Assembly (NCBI RefSeq): GCF_020991125.1
Contig: NZ_CP087715.1
Span: 744,001-808,000 of the forward strand
DNA length: 64,000 bases
Source: Microbulbifer celer
Lineage (GTDB): Bacteria > Pseudomonadota > Gammaproteobacteria > Pseudomonadales > Cellvibrionaceae
Direction of reading: 5' to 3'
Shown here piece after piece: positions 18,448 through 28,757 of this stretch. Position 1 is the first letter of the stretch, and each line of letters begins with the position of its first letter. A program made the translations under genes and the position numbers. The notes under the pieces were generated by a model that did no database searches, had not been told where the DNA came from, and saw only the letters and a program-made list of their open reading frames with translations.

Positions 18448-21317
18448 TACGCACTCCCGGTTTCCACCACGGAAATCTGGGCGGGGGAGAGATACCTTGC
18501 CGACATCGGCGCAACATGCTCAAAACCGGCGCAGATGCCAATGTATCCCTGCGCCAATTGCCGGGAAACCTGCACCTGTAGTTGCCATTGATCTGAGCCG
18601 TGCTGTATTTCGATGGTGCTGCCTGGCTGAATCCCGAGCGCATTGAGTGTTTCGGGAGAAATGATCGCGAAAGGCTCACCGATCACGCTGGCAATGGCGG
18701 CGGCGCGATTGCTCAGTTCTCCGGACCCGAACATGCGGTAGATTGGGAGTACGCGGAGTCGCCCGTTTTCCTTGATCGCATTTTTTTCCGACAGGGGCGC
18801 TGTGCGCTCGGCTAAACCGGTCTCGATGGCTTCCGGGGAGCGAGCGAGGGGCTGGCCACTGCTCTTGCCAAGGCGCTCCATACCGGGCCGGGGTTGGTAG
18901 CGGTGGATCGCTTGATTGGAGTTCCATCCGGGGGCCCAGTTGTTCACCTGAAGCGGTGACTGACTGGCAAAGTGAATCCCCTCCATGGAAAACGACAGCG
19001 GTGCGTCTGCGTCCGGTAGTGGTTTTTCTTCGGCCACCTGAATCTCCGCCTCCAGTGCGGTACGCCCACTGTAGCGGTGGGGCTGACGCGCGGTCTTTTG
19101 CCCTTCAATGGTCTGGTCCCAGTCCGGCCCCAGCTCCGCCAGTGGTGCCAGTGTGGGATAGCTGTCGGCCAGTGCGCAGCTCAGTTGCGTGACGTGTTGC
19201 CACTGGGCCAACTCCTGCAGGCGGCCGGTTTTCTCCGGACTGCCAGCCCGTGCCGCACATGCCGCCGCGGCATTTGCCAGCCAGCGCCAGCTGGCCTGAA
19301 TCCAGCCTGAACCTTCGTAAACCGCGTAATGCCGCTGCGCCAGTCCACTGCTATTGACCAGCGTGCCTTCGTATTCCGGTATTGCTGCTGCGGGCATGAC
19401 GAGATCCGCACGGGCACTGGTGCGGTTGTGGATGACTTCCAGCTGGATCACTTCATCCACGCTGTCCAGTATCTGCTCTGCCGTGGAGGGTGGCAGCTGG
19501 CGGTACAGGTCGGTTTCCATTACCAGCAGACTGGTTTTTATCCCGTCCTTCCGGTTCTCGCTTAGACGGTGCTGAAGTTCCTGGTTCAGTTGGTCGAGAT
19601 GCTTATCCGCATCACACAGCTGTGCCAGCCCGAGACTGTTGGCGTCCGGGCAGGCGAGATACAGCTGACACTGCGCTCGCTCAGAAGGTTCTCGTTCTGC
19701 AATGGCAATAGCCAGTTCCGATACGGCCTGGAGTAACGCTTCGGATTGCAGCCCGCACCCGGATACGATCAATGGCCGCCGGGCTTTTTTCAGCTGCGCA
19801 ACCAGTTCAGAGAATGCGTCATCAGTAAGCCCGGGGATCTCGGGGAGGGAGTATTCCCCCCCTATTGCTTGCGTGAGGGCGCGCGCCAGGTCTGCAATTT
19901 TTTCCGGCGTTGTGTGCAAGCGGCAGGTGGCAATGTCATCCAGGTCACTGCGTTCGACCGCGGTGATCAACACCGGGGTTTTTTCTCCGGTGAGCTGGCG
20001 GATGGAATCGTCCTGCCACTGGGGAATACCCAACGCTTCCGCGGCCTGTCGTTGGCGGCTGCGGGCCGCCTGACGCAATGCCAGGGCAATGCGGGGGGCG
20101 GTGTTGGCGATGTCCTCCCCAAGAACGAGCAGCATATCCGCCTGTTCCATATCCGGTGTGCCCGGCGTGTGAATACGCGGGTCGCGCTGGATTCGGTCTA
20201 CGCGCTGTAGCAGTGCGAGGTTGCGGGCGTCCATACCGGCATAGAAGTTTTCTTTACCTACTGTGGATTGCAGGGCGAAGTTGTTTTCCAGCGCGCTGCG
20301 ACTGGAGCCGATGCCGAGCAGGCGCTGTTTGCCGGCGCGCGCTGCGTCCAGGGTATCAGCCAGTTTCGCCACCGCGTCGCCGGGCGCCATCGGGTGCTGG
20401 ACTTTTTTATTTCCTGCGGTGCTGTGGATCAGGGTTTGCGTATCCGCGACCAGTGGACGGTAAATACGCTGGCGGCTATTGACGTATTCATAGCCGAAGC
20501 GGCCCCGGTCGCATAGAAAGTAGCCGTTGATCTGGCGGTGAAAGAGATTGGTTACCCGGCGCAACTGTGCCGGGGCTCCCTTGCCGTCGCGCCGCGCGCC
20601 CGGCGCGGTATTGCAGCCGACGGCACAGTGCTCGCAGACGGACGGCGCAGTCTGCAGGTCCCATTTCCTGACGTAGTGACGGCTGAAGGTTTTATCGGTA
20701 AAAACGCCGGTAGGGCAGACTTCTACCAGGTTGCCGCTGAATCCATTGTCCAATACTCCGTCCTCCTGACGGCCGAAATACACCTGATGATTTCTTCCCA
20801 GTGCCTGCAGGTCGGTGCCGCCGGCATAGTCCCGGTAAAAGCGTACACATCGATAGCAGGCGATACAGCGGTTCATTTCATGCTTGATAAATGGCCCGAG
20901 AAACTGATTGTGGTGGGTGCGCTTCAGCCCCTGAAAGCGACGTAGGGTATGTCCACTCATGATGGTCATATCCTGCAGGTGACATTCCCCACCCTCTTCA
21001 CAGACCGGGCAATCATGGGGGTGATTGATCATCAGGTTCTCGATGATACCGGCGCGAAATTCCTGCGCGCGCGGGTCCTCCAGCGCGAAGATGTCGCCAT
21101 CGTTTACCGGCGTCATACAGCTCATGACCAGCTTGCCGCTGCGGTCCTCTGCATCCTTGTACTGAATAACGGCACACTGACGGCAGGCGCCCACAGAGCC
21201 CATGGCCGGGTGCCAGCAGAAGTAGGGCAGGTTTTTTTTCAGGCTCAGGCAGGCGCTGAGCAGATTCTGCCCATCGTCTACGTCATAATGTTGGTCATCT
21301 ATTGTTATTGTCGCCAT
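18447..21317 (-). CDS. nuoG: NADH-quinone oxidoreductase subunit G
   Basis: Large iron-sulfur subunit of the peripheral arm, 956 residues from ATG 21317 (E. coli 908). The N-terminal 2Fe-2S region has [17 protein letters not shown], followed by [32 protein letters not shown] and the CEHCAVGC...C set that binds the extra N7 cluster found in E. coli-type enzymes. The rest is a molybdopterin-oxidoreductase-like fold without cofactor function, ending in a small beta domain. A 123-nt gap to nuoF is the largest in the operon. Confidence 0.96.
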   Translation of the reverse strand: MATITIDDQHYDVDDGQNLLSACLSLKKNLPYFCWHPAMGSVGACRQCAVIQYKDAEDRSGKLVMSCMTPVNDGDIFALEDPRAQEFRAGIIENLMINHPHDCPVCEEGGECHLQDMTIMSGHTLRRFQGLKRTHHNQFLGPFIKHEMNRCIACYRCVRFYRDYAGGTDLQALGRNHQVYFGRQEDGVLDNGFSGNLVEVCPTGVFTDKTFSRHYVRKWDLQTAPSVCEHCAVGCNTAPGARRDGKGAPAQLRRVTNLFHRQINGYFLCDRGRFGYEYVNSRQRIYRPLVADTQTLIHSTAGNKKVQHPMAPGDAVAKLADTLDAARAGKQRLLGIGSSRSALENNFALQSTVGKENFYAGMDARNLALLQRVDRIQRDPRIHTPGTPDMEQADMLLVLGEDIANTAPRIALALRQAARSRQRQAAEALGIPQWQDDSIRQLTGEKTPVLITAVERSDLDDIATCRLHTTPEKIADLARALTQAIGGEYSLPEIPGLTDDAFSELVAQLKKARRPLIVSGCGLQSEALLQAVSELAIAIAEREPSERAQCQLYLACPDANSLGLAQLCDADKHLDQLNQELQHRLSENRKDGIKTSLLVMETDLYRQLPPSTAEQILDSVDEVIQLEVIHNRTSARADLVMPAAAIPEYEGTLVNSSGLAQRHYAVYEGSGWIQASWRWLANAAAACAARAGSPEKTGRLQELAQWQHVTQLSCALADSYPTLAPLAELGPDWDQTIEGQKTARQPHRYSGRTALEAEIQVAEEKPLPDADAPLSFSMEGIHFASQSPLQVNNWAPGWNSNQAIHRYQPRPGMERLGKSSGQPLARSPEAIETGLAERTAPLSEKNAIKENGRLRVLPIYRMFGSGELSNRAAAIASVIGEPFAIISPETLNALGIQPGSTIEIQHGSDQWQLQVQVSRQLAQGYIGICAGFEHVAPMSARYLSPAQISVVETGSA

Positions 21318-21440
21318 GGTGTTGGCAATCCCTGCCAGAATCATGTGGCCATCAATACGCGGCCGCTCGTTGAATTGATTTACCCGTTATGATTTTTCGC
21401 TATCTAGTTCAGAGCGCTTCGCAATTTTTGGCGCAGGCAG

Positions 21441-22781
21441 TCAGTGTGCACACGCAGGCTCAGATTGCGGTCGGGCACTATGTCCGTAGGGACAACCTCT
21501 TTGCACAATGTGCGCCAGGTAATCGCTCAGAAACAGCTTCAGGCTGCTTTGCAGTGGCTCCGCAGCACCCGGTGCCAGGGCACAGAACGTCGTACCCGGT
21601 GCCATCCGCCGTGCCAACTGCCGCAGCAGGATCAGGTCCTGTTTTTCTCCGCGACCGGCCTCGATACGTTCCAGTATCTCCACCACCCAGGGCAGCCCAT
21701 CCCGACAGGGCGTGCACCAGCCACAGGATTCGCGCGCGAAAAAGCGCTGCAAATTCAGCACCAGTCCCACCGGGCAGGTGTGGTCGTCCAGAATCATTAG
21801 CGTGCCAGTACCCATGCGACTGCCGGCTTTGCCTATCACATCGTAGTCCATCGGGAGGTCCAGGTGACGGGGCGCGAGAAAATCGGTAGAACCTCCACCG
21901 GGCAGAAAGCCCCGCAAGCGGAACCCGGGCTGCATTCCTCTGGCGTGATTTTCAATAATCTCCCGTACCGGGGTCCCCATGGGCAGTTCCCACACCCCGG
22001 GGTTGTTAACCCGCCCGCTCACACCAAACAGTTTGCTGCCAGCATCGTCCTCCCGTCCCAACTGCCGGTACCAGTCTGCACCCAGGGCCAACAGGCAGGG
22101 CAGGTTACACAGAGTTTCCACATTGTTGACGACGGTCGGCTTTCCCCACAGCCCGCTGACCTGGGGGAAGGGCGGTTTGGTTCTCGGGATCGCGCGACGT
22201 CCCTCCAGGGCATTTAACAGCGCGGTTTCCTCACCACAGATATAGTTGCCGGAACTTCGATGAACATGGATTTGCAGGGAAAAATCGCGCCCCAGTATTC
22301 GTTTGCCAAGTAGACCGGCGCGGTGTGCCTCTTCCAGTGCATGGGAAAGTCGCTGTGCGGCGAGATGGTACTCGCCGCGAATAAAGATATAGGCCGTAGA
22401 GGCATTGATCGCTGACGCGGCGATGAGCATCCCTTCGATTAACAGGTGCGGATCACGCTCCAGCAGATAGCGATCCTTGAAGGCGCCTGGTTCCATCTCA
22501 TCCGCATTGCAGATCAGGTAACGGGGACCGCTGTACTGGTCGTTGCCCGGGACAAAACTCCACTTGAGCCCGGTATTGAAGCCCGCCCCGCCACGCCCGC
22601 GCAGCCCCGCTTCCTGGACCAGCGCGGTGATATTTTCTGGCACCATATCCAGTGCTCGCTGCAATCCGAGGTAGCCGCCGTTGTTGCGATAGGCTTCCAG
22701 GGATACCGCGGCGTCACCGTGAATATTCCGTGTCAGGGGCGTGCGCAGATTGCGGTCCAGCGGGGTGGATTCACCGGGCAT
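21441..22781 (-). CDS. nuoF: NADH-quinone oxidoreductase subunit F (FMN, NADH site)
   Basis: This subunit oxidises NADH through FMN and passes electrons to cluster N3. 446 residues (E. coli 445). The NADH/FMN glycine loop GLRGRGGAGFNTGLKWSF starts at residue 59, and the N3 cluster motif ESCGWCTPCRDG with a later Cys (TFCA) is intact. The start overlaps the nuoE end by 11 bp. Confidence 0.97.
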   Translation of the reverse strand: MPGESTPLDRNLRTPLTRNIHGDAAVSLEAYRNNGGYLGLQRALDMVPENITALVQEAGLRGRGGAGFNTGLKWSFVPGNDQYSGPRYLICNADEMEPGAFKDRYLLERDPHLLIEGMLIAASAINASTAYIFIRGEYHLAAQRLSHALEEAHRAGLLGKRILGRDFSLQIHVHRSSGNYICGEETALLNALEGRRAIPRTKPPFPQVSGLWGKPTVVNNVETLCNLPCLLALGADWYRQLGREDDAGSKLFGVSGRVNNPGVWELPMGTPVREIIENHARGMQPGFRLRGFLPGGGSTDFLAPRHLDLPMDYDVIGKAGSRMGTGTLMILDDHTCPVGLVLNLQRFFARESCGWCTPCRDGLPWVVEILERIEAGRGEKQDLILLRQLARRMAPGTTFCALAPGAAEPLQSSLKLFLSDYLAHIVQRGCPYGHSARPQSEPACAH

Positions 22782-23280
22782 CTTCGCCTCCCGGAGATAA
22801 TCTGAGCGAAGCGAGCAATGTATCCAGCTTGTCCCGGGTCAGGTTGCGCTGCATTTGTGTGCCGACCATCATTACCGGCGCCTTGTCACAGTCACCCAGG
22901 CAGGGGGTTTCCAGCAGGGTAAATACTTCGTCGGCGGTAGTTTCACCGGGGCGGATATTCAGGGTTTCCTGCAGGTGCTGTTGTAGCGCGCCGCCACCCA
23001 GCATCCAGCAACTGGCGCTGTTGCAGCAATAAATCACATGGCGCCCGACGGGCTGGCGAAATATCAGCTGGTAGTAGGTGGCCAACGCCTCCAGCTCGAC
23101 GATCGGATAATCGAGGTAGTCGGCCAGCGCCTGCAGGCTGCCATCGGAAACCCAGCCGCGGTGGTGTTGTACGATCCTGAGGGCCTCCAGTGCCACGGCA
23201 CTTTTGTGCGCGTAGTGGGCTGCCTCCTGCTCTATTTCGAGGATTTCTTCGGGGCTCAGGCTTGGGGTAATGGTCTCCAT
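22771..23280 (-). CDS. nuoE: NADH-quinone oxidoreductase subunit E
   Basis: Thioredoxin-like subunit holding the N1a [2Fe-2S] cluster beside NuoF. 169 residues (E. coli 166). Cluster ligands fit CCNSASC and the later CLGDCDKAP. ATG at 23280 is 18 nt after the nuoCD stop. Confidence 0.96.
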   Translation of the reverse strand: METITPSLSPEEILEIEQEAAHYAHKSAVALEALRIVQHHRGWVSDGSLQALADYLDYPIVELEALATYYQLIFRQPVGRHVIYCCNSASCWMLGGGALQQHLQETLNIRPGETTADEVFTLLETPCLGDCDKAPVMMVGTQMQRNLTRDKLDTLLASLRLSPGGEDAR

Positions 23281-23298
23281 GGTCTTCGTCTGCCTCTT

Positions 23299-25113
23299 TC
23301 AGCGATCCACATCGGCCATCACGAAATCGATACTGGCAATGATGGCGATCAGATCGGAAACGCTCAGGTTGCGACACAGTTGCGGGATCATCTGCAGATG
23401 TGGAAAAGACGGGGTGCGGATGCGGTTACGGTAAGCGTTGGTATTGCCGTCACTGATGATCTGGTAGCTGTTCAGGCCTTTGGTGGCCTCCACCGGTACG
23501 CAGGCTTCCCCCGCAGGCATGACCGGCCCCCAGCTGTTGTTGAGAAAGTGCTGGATCAGAGTCTCGATATCTTCCATGGTGCGCGGCTTGCGCGGCGGAG
23601 TGGTCAACGGGTGATCGGACTTGTATTCACCGGTGGGCATATTGTCCAGGCACTGGCGAATGATGCGCAGGCTCTGATGCATCTCCTCCACCCGCACCCG
23701 GCAGCGGTCGTAACTGTCGCCGCCATCGAAGGTGGGAATGTCGAACTCGAAGTTGTCATAGCCACTGTAGGGACGCTGTTTGCGCAGATCCCATTCGAAC
23801 CCCGTGGCCCGGAGACCGGGGCCGGTAGCTCCCCACTCCATGGCCTGCTCGGTACTGTATACACCGATGCCGCGACAGCGATTTTTGACAATGGCATTGC
23901 GCACCACCATGCCGTCGTATTCCTTCAGGCGTGCGGGCAAGTAGTCGATAAAATCCCGCACCAGCCGATCCCAGCCGTTGGGTAGATCCTGGGCCACGCC
24001 GCCGATACGAAACCAGGAGGGATGCATACGTCCGCCGGTAATCGCCTCGATCACGCCGAACAGCTTTTCCCGGTCTTCGAACATGTAAAACACCGGCGAC
24101 ATCTGCCCCAGGTCCTGGGCAAAAGTGCCATAGAAAACCAGATGGCTGGCGATACGGAAAAATTCGCACAGCATGACGCGGATGGTCTGCGCCCGTTCCG
24201 GCACCGCAATGCCCGCCAGCTGTTCCAGTGTCAACACATAGGGCAGGTTGTTCATCACCCCGCCGAGATAATCCACCCGGTCCGTGTAAGGAAGGTAACT
24301 GTGCCAGGCCTGGCGCTCGGCCATTTTTTCCGCGCCGCGATGGTGGTAGCCGATATCCGGCACCGCATCCACGATGCGCTCGCCGTCCAACTGCAATGCC
24401 ACGCGGAATACGCCGTGCACACTGGGGTGGTTGGGGCCCAGGTTCAGGAACAGATACTCAGAGGTCTCGCCGGCGCGGGCCATGCCCCAGTCTTCCGGCT
24501 TGAAGCGCAGCGCCTCCTGCTCCACCTGTTGTTTATGCGGGGAGAGGGTGAAAGGGTCCACTTCTGTGGCGCGGGCGTGGTGATCTTTGCGCAGCGGATG
24601 CCCCTCCCAGCTCTGGGGCATCATGATGCGGGTGAGATGGGGGTGGCCGATAAAGTCGATACCAAACAGGTCCCAGGCTTCGCGTTCATACCAATTCGCC
24701 GCGCGCCATACCGGGGTAATCGATGGCAGGTTCAGGTTGTCCTGAGAAAGTGGCACCTTGACCCGGATAAACAGGTCCCGCTCAAAAGACAGCAGATGGT
24801 AAACGACGGTGAAATCGCTCTCCGGCTGTGCCGCTTCCCGCTCACCGCGATATAGCCGCATACGCTCGTCGATGGCGGTGAGATCGTAGAGCGTGGGGAA
24901 GGGCTGGGAGATGTCACACTTCAGCCAGCGCAGGAACGGCAGCAGCTGGTGTTTGCCTATCCACAGGGTTGGCAGATCCGGGGTATCCGGTTGCAGCCAG
25001 TAGTGTAGATCCGGCCGCACACCCGCCTGTTGCGCCAGATCTCTGACAAAGCTTTCCGCCGCGGCGCGATAGGCGTTCGGCTGAATTCGGTTTTCCGCTT
25101 TTACCCCGATCAC
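23299..25113 (-). CDS. nuoCD: NADH-quinone oxidoreductase fused subunit C/D
   Basis: The fused C (30-kDa) and D (49-kDa) subunits that form the peripheral arm and the quinone site. Predicted 604 residues, close to E. coli NuoCD (about 600). The NuoC half has [14 protein letters not shown]; the NuoD half has [26 protein letters not shown] and the C-terminal [12 protein letters not shown] place the start at GTG 25113: it is 7 nt past the nuoB stop and GAGG lies 5 nt upstream, overlapping that stop. The open frame continues to 25236 but only inside nuoB. The fusion is typical of gammaproteobacteria. Confidence 0.95.
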   Translation of the reverse strand: MIGVKAENRIQPNAYRAAAESFVRDLAQQAGVRPDLHYWLQPDTPDLPTLWIGKHQLLPFLRWLKCDISQPFPTLYDLTAIDERMRLYRGEREAAQPESDFTVVYHLLSFERDLFIRVKVPLSQDNLNLPSITPVWRAANWYEREAWDLFGIDFIGHPHLTRIMMPQSWEGHPLRKDHHARATEVDPFTLSPHKQQVEQEALRFKPEDWGMARAGETSEYLFLNLGPNHPSVHGVFRVALQLDGERIVDAVPDIGYHHRGAEKMAERQAWHSYLPYTDRVDYLGGVMNNLPYVLTLEQLAGIAVPERAQTIRVMLCEFFRIASHLVFYGTFAQDLGQMSPVFYMFEDREKLFGVIEAITGGRMHPSWFRIGGVAQDLPNGWDRLVRDFIDYLPARLKEYDGMVVRNAIVKNRCRGIGVYSTEQAMEWGATGPGLRATGFEWDLRKQRPYSGYDNFEFDIPTFDGGDSYDRCRVRVEEMHQSLRIIRQCLDNMPTGEYKSDHPLTTPPRKPRTMEDIETLIQHFLNNSWGPVMPAGEACVPVEATKGLNSYQIISDGNTNAYRNRIRTPSFPHLQMIPQLCRNLSVSDLIAIIASIDFVMADVDR

Positions 25114-25120
25114 AGTGACC

Positions 25121-25810
25121 TCACACGTCGTCCGGTGAGCGGAGTTTGTCTGCGCGCATACGCTGCTCGCGGTGCAGATCGCGCTGACTGGGTTTGCCCA
25201 GGGTATTGCGTGGAATTCTCTCCACCCCATTCTCACTCACCAGCCAGCTTAGTGAGCGTCGTTCGCTGGCGATGGAATCCTGTAACAGTGTCAGTCCCTG
25301 CATCAGCGCCTCTGGCCGTGGTGGGCAGCCGGGTACATACACATCCACCGGCAGAAAGCGGTCCACGCCCTGCACCACACTGTAGATATCGTACATGCCA
25401 CCGGAATTGGCGCAGGAGCCCATGGAAATGACCCAGCGGGGTTCCACCATCTGTTCGTAGAGCCGCTGAATTACCGGCGCCATTTTGATAAATACCGTGC
25501 CCGAAATCACAATCAGATCCGCCTGGCGCGGTGTCGCGCGGATCACTTCCGAGCCGAAACGCGCCAGATCGTGACGGCTGGTAAACGCGGTGGCCATTTC
25601 TACATAGCAGCAGGAAAGGCCGAAGTTGAATGGCCACAGGGAGTTTGCCCGCCCCCACGCCATGAGATCTTCGAGTTTGGTGAGCAGTACATTCTTTTGT
25701 AGCTCTTCTTCGAAGGTGCTGGCGCTACTAAGAGTGTCACTGGGGGCATCGCTTGAAATCAGGTTGTCGCCATCCGGCTTATAGCCGGCGCGGGTGAGCT
25801 GCCATCGCAT
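25121..25810 (-). CDS. nuoB: NADH-quinone oxidoreductase subunit B
   Basis: Carries the terminal [4Fe-4S] cluster N2, which reduces quinone. 229 residues (E. coli 220). The tandem-Cys motif LSCCYVEM and later [10 protein letters not shown] and [12 protein letters not shown] supply the ligands. The ATG at 25810 lies 17 nt past a 10-bp hairpin in the nuoA-nuoB gap. The N-terminal 30 residues are Ser/Asp rich and not conserved. Confidence 0.97.
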   Translation of the reverse strand: MRWQLTRAGYKPDGDNLISSDAPSDTLSSASTFEEELQKNVLLTKLEDLMAWGRANSLWPFNFGLSCCYVEMATAFTSRHDLARFGSEVIRATPRQADLIVISGTVFIKMAPVIQRLYEQMVEPRWVISMGSCANSGGMYDIYSVVQGVDRFLPVDVYVPGCPPRPEALMQGLTLLQDSIASERRSLSWLVSENGVERIPRNTLGKPSQRDLHREQRMRADKLRSPDDV

Positions 25811-25827
25811 GGTGAGTATTCGCGTTG

Positions 25828-25851
25828 GCTGTACCTGTCTTCAGGTACAGC
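25828..25851 (-). other. Perfect hairpin in the nuoA-nuoB gap
   Basis: GCTGTACCTG (25828-25837) and CAGGTACAGC (25842-25851) form a 10-bp stem with a 4-nt loop, midway in the 68-nt gap. No T-run follows on the minus strand, so this is not a standard terminator. It could protect or mark processing of the nuo mRNA, or influence nuoB initiation. Confidence 0.7.
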
Positions 25852-25878
25852 AGAGAGTGAGTTTGATCGCTGGTTTTA

Positions 25879-26280
25879 TCACTGTCGTTCTCGCAGGTTT
25901 TTCTGTGGTCGCGGTCCCCAGTCGAGTGCACCGAGGCGCCCCACGTAAACGAGCCCTACGAGGAGTACGCCAATAAAAATAGACGCCTCAATGAGCCCCG
26001 GCAAACCGGCTTCGCGCACGGAGATAGCCCAAGCGAATAAATACACCGCTTCCAGGTCGAAAATGATGAAAAGAATGGCGACGAGGTAGTAGCCCACTGA
26101 AATCCGGATATGGGCATTGCCAGTGGGAACAATGCCGGACTCGTAAGGTTCGTGAGTGGCGTGATCGTTGCGTTTTGCGCCGAGTGCGTGGGAAAGACCC
26201 AGCATCAGGGTGATCAGTCCGATCACCGCCAGGGCGTAGACAAGAAGGGGCCAAAAGTCCGCAGTACTCAGTAGTGGCAT
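25879..26280 (-). CDS. nuoA: NADH-quinone oxidoreductase subunit A
   Basis: Three-helix membrane subunit at the arm junction and first gene of the complete nuo operon. 133 residues (E. coli 147). EPYESGIVP and the block VGYYLVAILFIIFDLEAVYL are diagnostic. The operon promoter should lie in the 156-bp gap shared with the divergent porin gene; I found no convincing -35/-10 pair there. Confidence 0.96.
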   Translation of the reverse strand: MPLLSTADFWPLLVYALAVIGLITLMLGLSHALGAKRNDHATHEPYESGIVPTGNAHIRISVGYYLVAILFIIFDLEAVYLFAWAISVREAGLPGLIEASIFIGVLLVGLVYVGRLGALDWGPRPQKNLRERQ

Positions 26281-26436
26281 TGAGCTTCAGATCACACAGA
26301 TGTTTCGGACAGTGTAGTGCCTGGTGAACCCTGCGGTGATGCGTGCTTGCCTGTCACTTCGTCAGGGGCGCTTGAACTGTGGCCAACATCTCCTACAGTT
26401 GAGGTGCATAAAAGTCTGATTACAAGGTGAATAAGC

Positions 26437-27198
26437 ATGGAAGCTTACAGGCGTCACAGAATTATTTCGCTGCAAACGCTGTTTTTCTTCCTTTCAGTAT
26501 TGGGGGTGGCCTGCCAGGTTACCGCACAGGAAGAAGAGAAAAGTGACGGATTCGGGACTTTCGGAGGCAGTCTTCTGATTGCCAGTGATTACATGTTCCG
26601 CAGTATTTCAAACTCCAATCTTCGGCCTGCGGTACAAGGGGATTTCAACTGGTCTCACGAAAGTGGCCTTTACGCGGGGCTGTGGGCATCTAATACCGAT
26701 TTTGGTGGCGTCGGCAACAGCATGGAGATTGATCCCTATGTGGGGTTCACTCGGGATATTGGTGAGAGCGACTTCAATTTTGATATCGGCTATTGGAGCT
26801 ATAACTACCCCGGATCGAAATCCAGCCTGGATTACGGAGAGGTATACACCTACCTGAATTATTCCAAAGGAAAATTCTCGGCCAGCCCGAGTGTCTGGTG
26901 GACCCACAATTACTTTGGTAAAGACTTTCTGGATGGCGTTTCAGCGCTCGCGTATGAAGTCACCTTTGGCTATGAGGTATGTCCGGGATTGACTCCCTCA
27001 TTGCGCGTGGGCGAGCAGACCTTTGGTTCCGGCTACGACAACCTGGAATTCACCTATTGGGACATTGGTGTGGATTACACGATAGACGATTGGAACCTCG
27101 GGTTGCGTTGGTATGATACCGATGGCATAGATCCTTTTCTGGCGAACCCGAACCTGGCGGATGGTGAAGTGGTATTTGGTGTGACGCGCAGTTTCTAG
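26437..27198 (+). CDS. TorF-family putative porin
   Basis: 253 residues with a signal peptide ending in VTAQ (about 1-30) and a beta-barrel pattern of alternating hydrophobic and aromatic residues. Features of the TorF (Gcw_chp) family include FGGSLLIASDYMFRSISNSN near 43-62, the SWSYNYPG-like turn and GYDNLEFTYWDIGVDY. It ends in Phe, as outer-membrane barrel proteins usually do. AAGGTG lies 6 nt before ATG 26437. The betB start follows 54 nt downstream with no terminator between, so the two may be one transcript. The substrate is unknown. Confidence 0.85.
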   Translation: MEAYRRHRIISLQTLFFFLSVLGVACQVTAQEEEKSDGFGTFGGSLLIASDYMFRSISNSNLRPAVQGDFNWSHESGLYAGLWASNTDFGGVGNSMEIDPYVGFTRDIGESDFNFDIGYWSYNYPGSKSSLDYGEVYTYLNYSKGKFSASPSVWWTHNYFGKDFLDGVSALAYEVTFGYEVCPGLTPSLRVGEQTFGSGYDNLEFTYWDIGVDYTIDDWNLGLRWYDTDGIDPFLANPNLADGEVVFGVTRSF

Positions 27199-27252
27199 TG
27201 ATCCATACGTTTTCCAGAGAACATCAACGCTTTAAGTAGCTTGGAGAAAGTG

Positions 27253-28716
27253 ATGGCTGATATGGATGATCAACTGCTTTGGATCCACGGCACCTATGTT
27301 GCGCCTGATCAAGGTCAGTATTTTGATACCTTCAACCCGGCAACCGGGGAGAAGATCTGCCGTGTCGCGGAAGCGGGACAGTCGGATGTCGATAAGGCGG
27401 TGGCGTCCGCCAGCAAGGGACAGGCAGAGTGGGCCGCAATGAGCGGTGCGGAACGCGGGCGGGTCCTGGTCAAAACCGCCCAGTTGTTGCGGGAGCACTG
27501 CGATGCGCTTGCGCGCCTGGAGTCCCTGGACGGCGGCAAGCCCATTGCGGAAACCCCTGAGGCCGATGTGGGCTCCGCAGCCGACTGCCTGGAGTTTTTT
27601 GGTGGCCAGGCAGCTTCCCTTCACGGCGAATATCAATCTGTTCCCGGCGGCTTTTTCTATACCCGGCCGGAACCGGTAGGGATCTGCGCTGGCATCGGTG
27701 CGTGGAACTATCCCATTCAGATTGCGGCCTGGAAATCGGCGCCGGCGCTGGCGGCGGGGAATGCGATGTTGTTCAAACCTGCGGAGTTGACCCCGTTGAC
27801 GGCCCTGAAACTCGCGGAGCTGTACCAACAGGCGGGATTGCCAGACGGTGTATTCAATGTAATCCAGGGTATGGCGGATACCGGGAAGATGCTCACGGCC
27901 CATCCGGGGATTGCGAAGATATCGCTCACCGGAGAAGTGGGTACCGGCAAGGCGGTGATGCGCGCCGCGGCGGATTCCCTGAAGAGCGTCACCCTGGAGC
28001 TGGGAGGCAAGTCACCGCTGATTATCTTTGACGATGCAGATCTGGATAACGCGGTGAGTGCCGCGATGCTGGGCAACTTCTACACCCAGGGACAGATTTG
28101 TACCAACAGCACGCGTGTATTTGTGCACGAGTCGATTCGCGAGGCTTTTGTGCAAAAGCTCGTAGCCCGCACACAAAAGCTGAAATTGGGCGATCCTCTG
28201 AGCCCCGATACCGATGTAGGCCCTATGGTGAGTGCCGATCATATGGCCGGTGTACTTGGCTACATCGATAAAGGCAAGCAGGAAGGCGGTAAGGTACTGA
28301 CCGGCGGTGGACGTGCCACCAATCCCGGATTGGAGAATGGAAATTTTGTCGAGCCGACGATTTTCGATAACCTTGATGACACAATGACCATCGTACGCGA
28401 GGAGATTTTTGGTCCGGTGCTGTCCCTACTTGCATTCTCCAGTGAGCAGGAAGTTCTGGAGCGGGCCAATGCCAGTGAGTTCGGTCTCGCCGGAGGGGTG
28501 TTTACCAAAGATATCCAGCGCGCCCACCGTGTTGCAGAAAAAATGGATGCGGGTATTGTCTGGATTAATCAATACAACCTGACCCCGGTAGAAATGCCGT
28601 TTGGCGGCTTCAAACAATCGGGCATCGGCAAAGAAAACAGCCGCCGGGCGTTTGAGCACTACACCCGGCTTAAAACCGTGTATGTCGCAGAGGGCGATGT
28701 CGACGCACCTTACTGA
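27253..28716 (+). CDS. betB: Betaine aldehyde dehydrogenase
   Basis: Oxidises betaine aldehyde to glycine betaine with NAD(P)+, the second step of making the osmoprotectant from choline. 487 residues. Aldehyde dehydrogenase residues are in place: Asn152 (WNYP), Glu249 (LELGGK) and catalytic Cys283 (GQICTNSTR). The segment MPFGGFKQSGIGKENS is typical of BetB. ATG 27253 is chosen because GGAGA sits 6-9 nt upstream; a TTG at 27241 is less likely. It faces betA, which with betT is on the other strand, and this pairing supports betaine rather than another aldehyde. Confidence 0.93.
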   Translation: MADMDDQLLWIHGTYVAPDQGQYFDTFNPATGEKICRVAEAGQSDVDKAVASASKGQAEWAAMSGAERGRVLVKTAQLLREHCDALARLESLDGGKPIAETPEADVGSAADCLEFFGGQAASLHGEYQSVPGGFFYTRPEPVGICAGIGAWNYPIQIAAWKSAPALAAGNAMLFKPAELTPLTALKLAELYQQAGLPDGVFNVIQGMADTGKMLTAHPGIAKISLTGEVGTGKAVMRAAADSLKSVTLELGGKSPLIIFDDADLDNAVSAAMLGNFYTQGQICTNSTRVFVHESIREAFVQKLVARTQKLKLGDPLSPDTDVGPMVSADHMAGVLGYIDKGKQEGGKVLTGGGRATNPGLENGNFVEPTIFDNLDDTMTIVREEIFGPVLSLLAFSSEQEVLERANASEFGLAGGVFTKDIQRAHRVAEKMDAGIVWINQYNLTPVEMPFGGFKQSGIGKENSRRAFEHYTRLKTVYVAEGDVDAPY

Positions 28717-28757
28717 TCAGTTATATTGATTGTTCTGCTGGTTTTCCCCGGATTATT

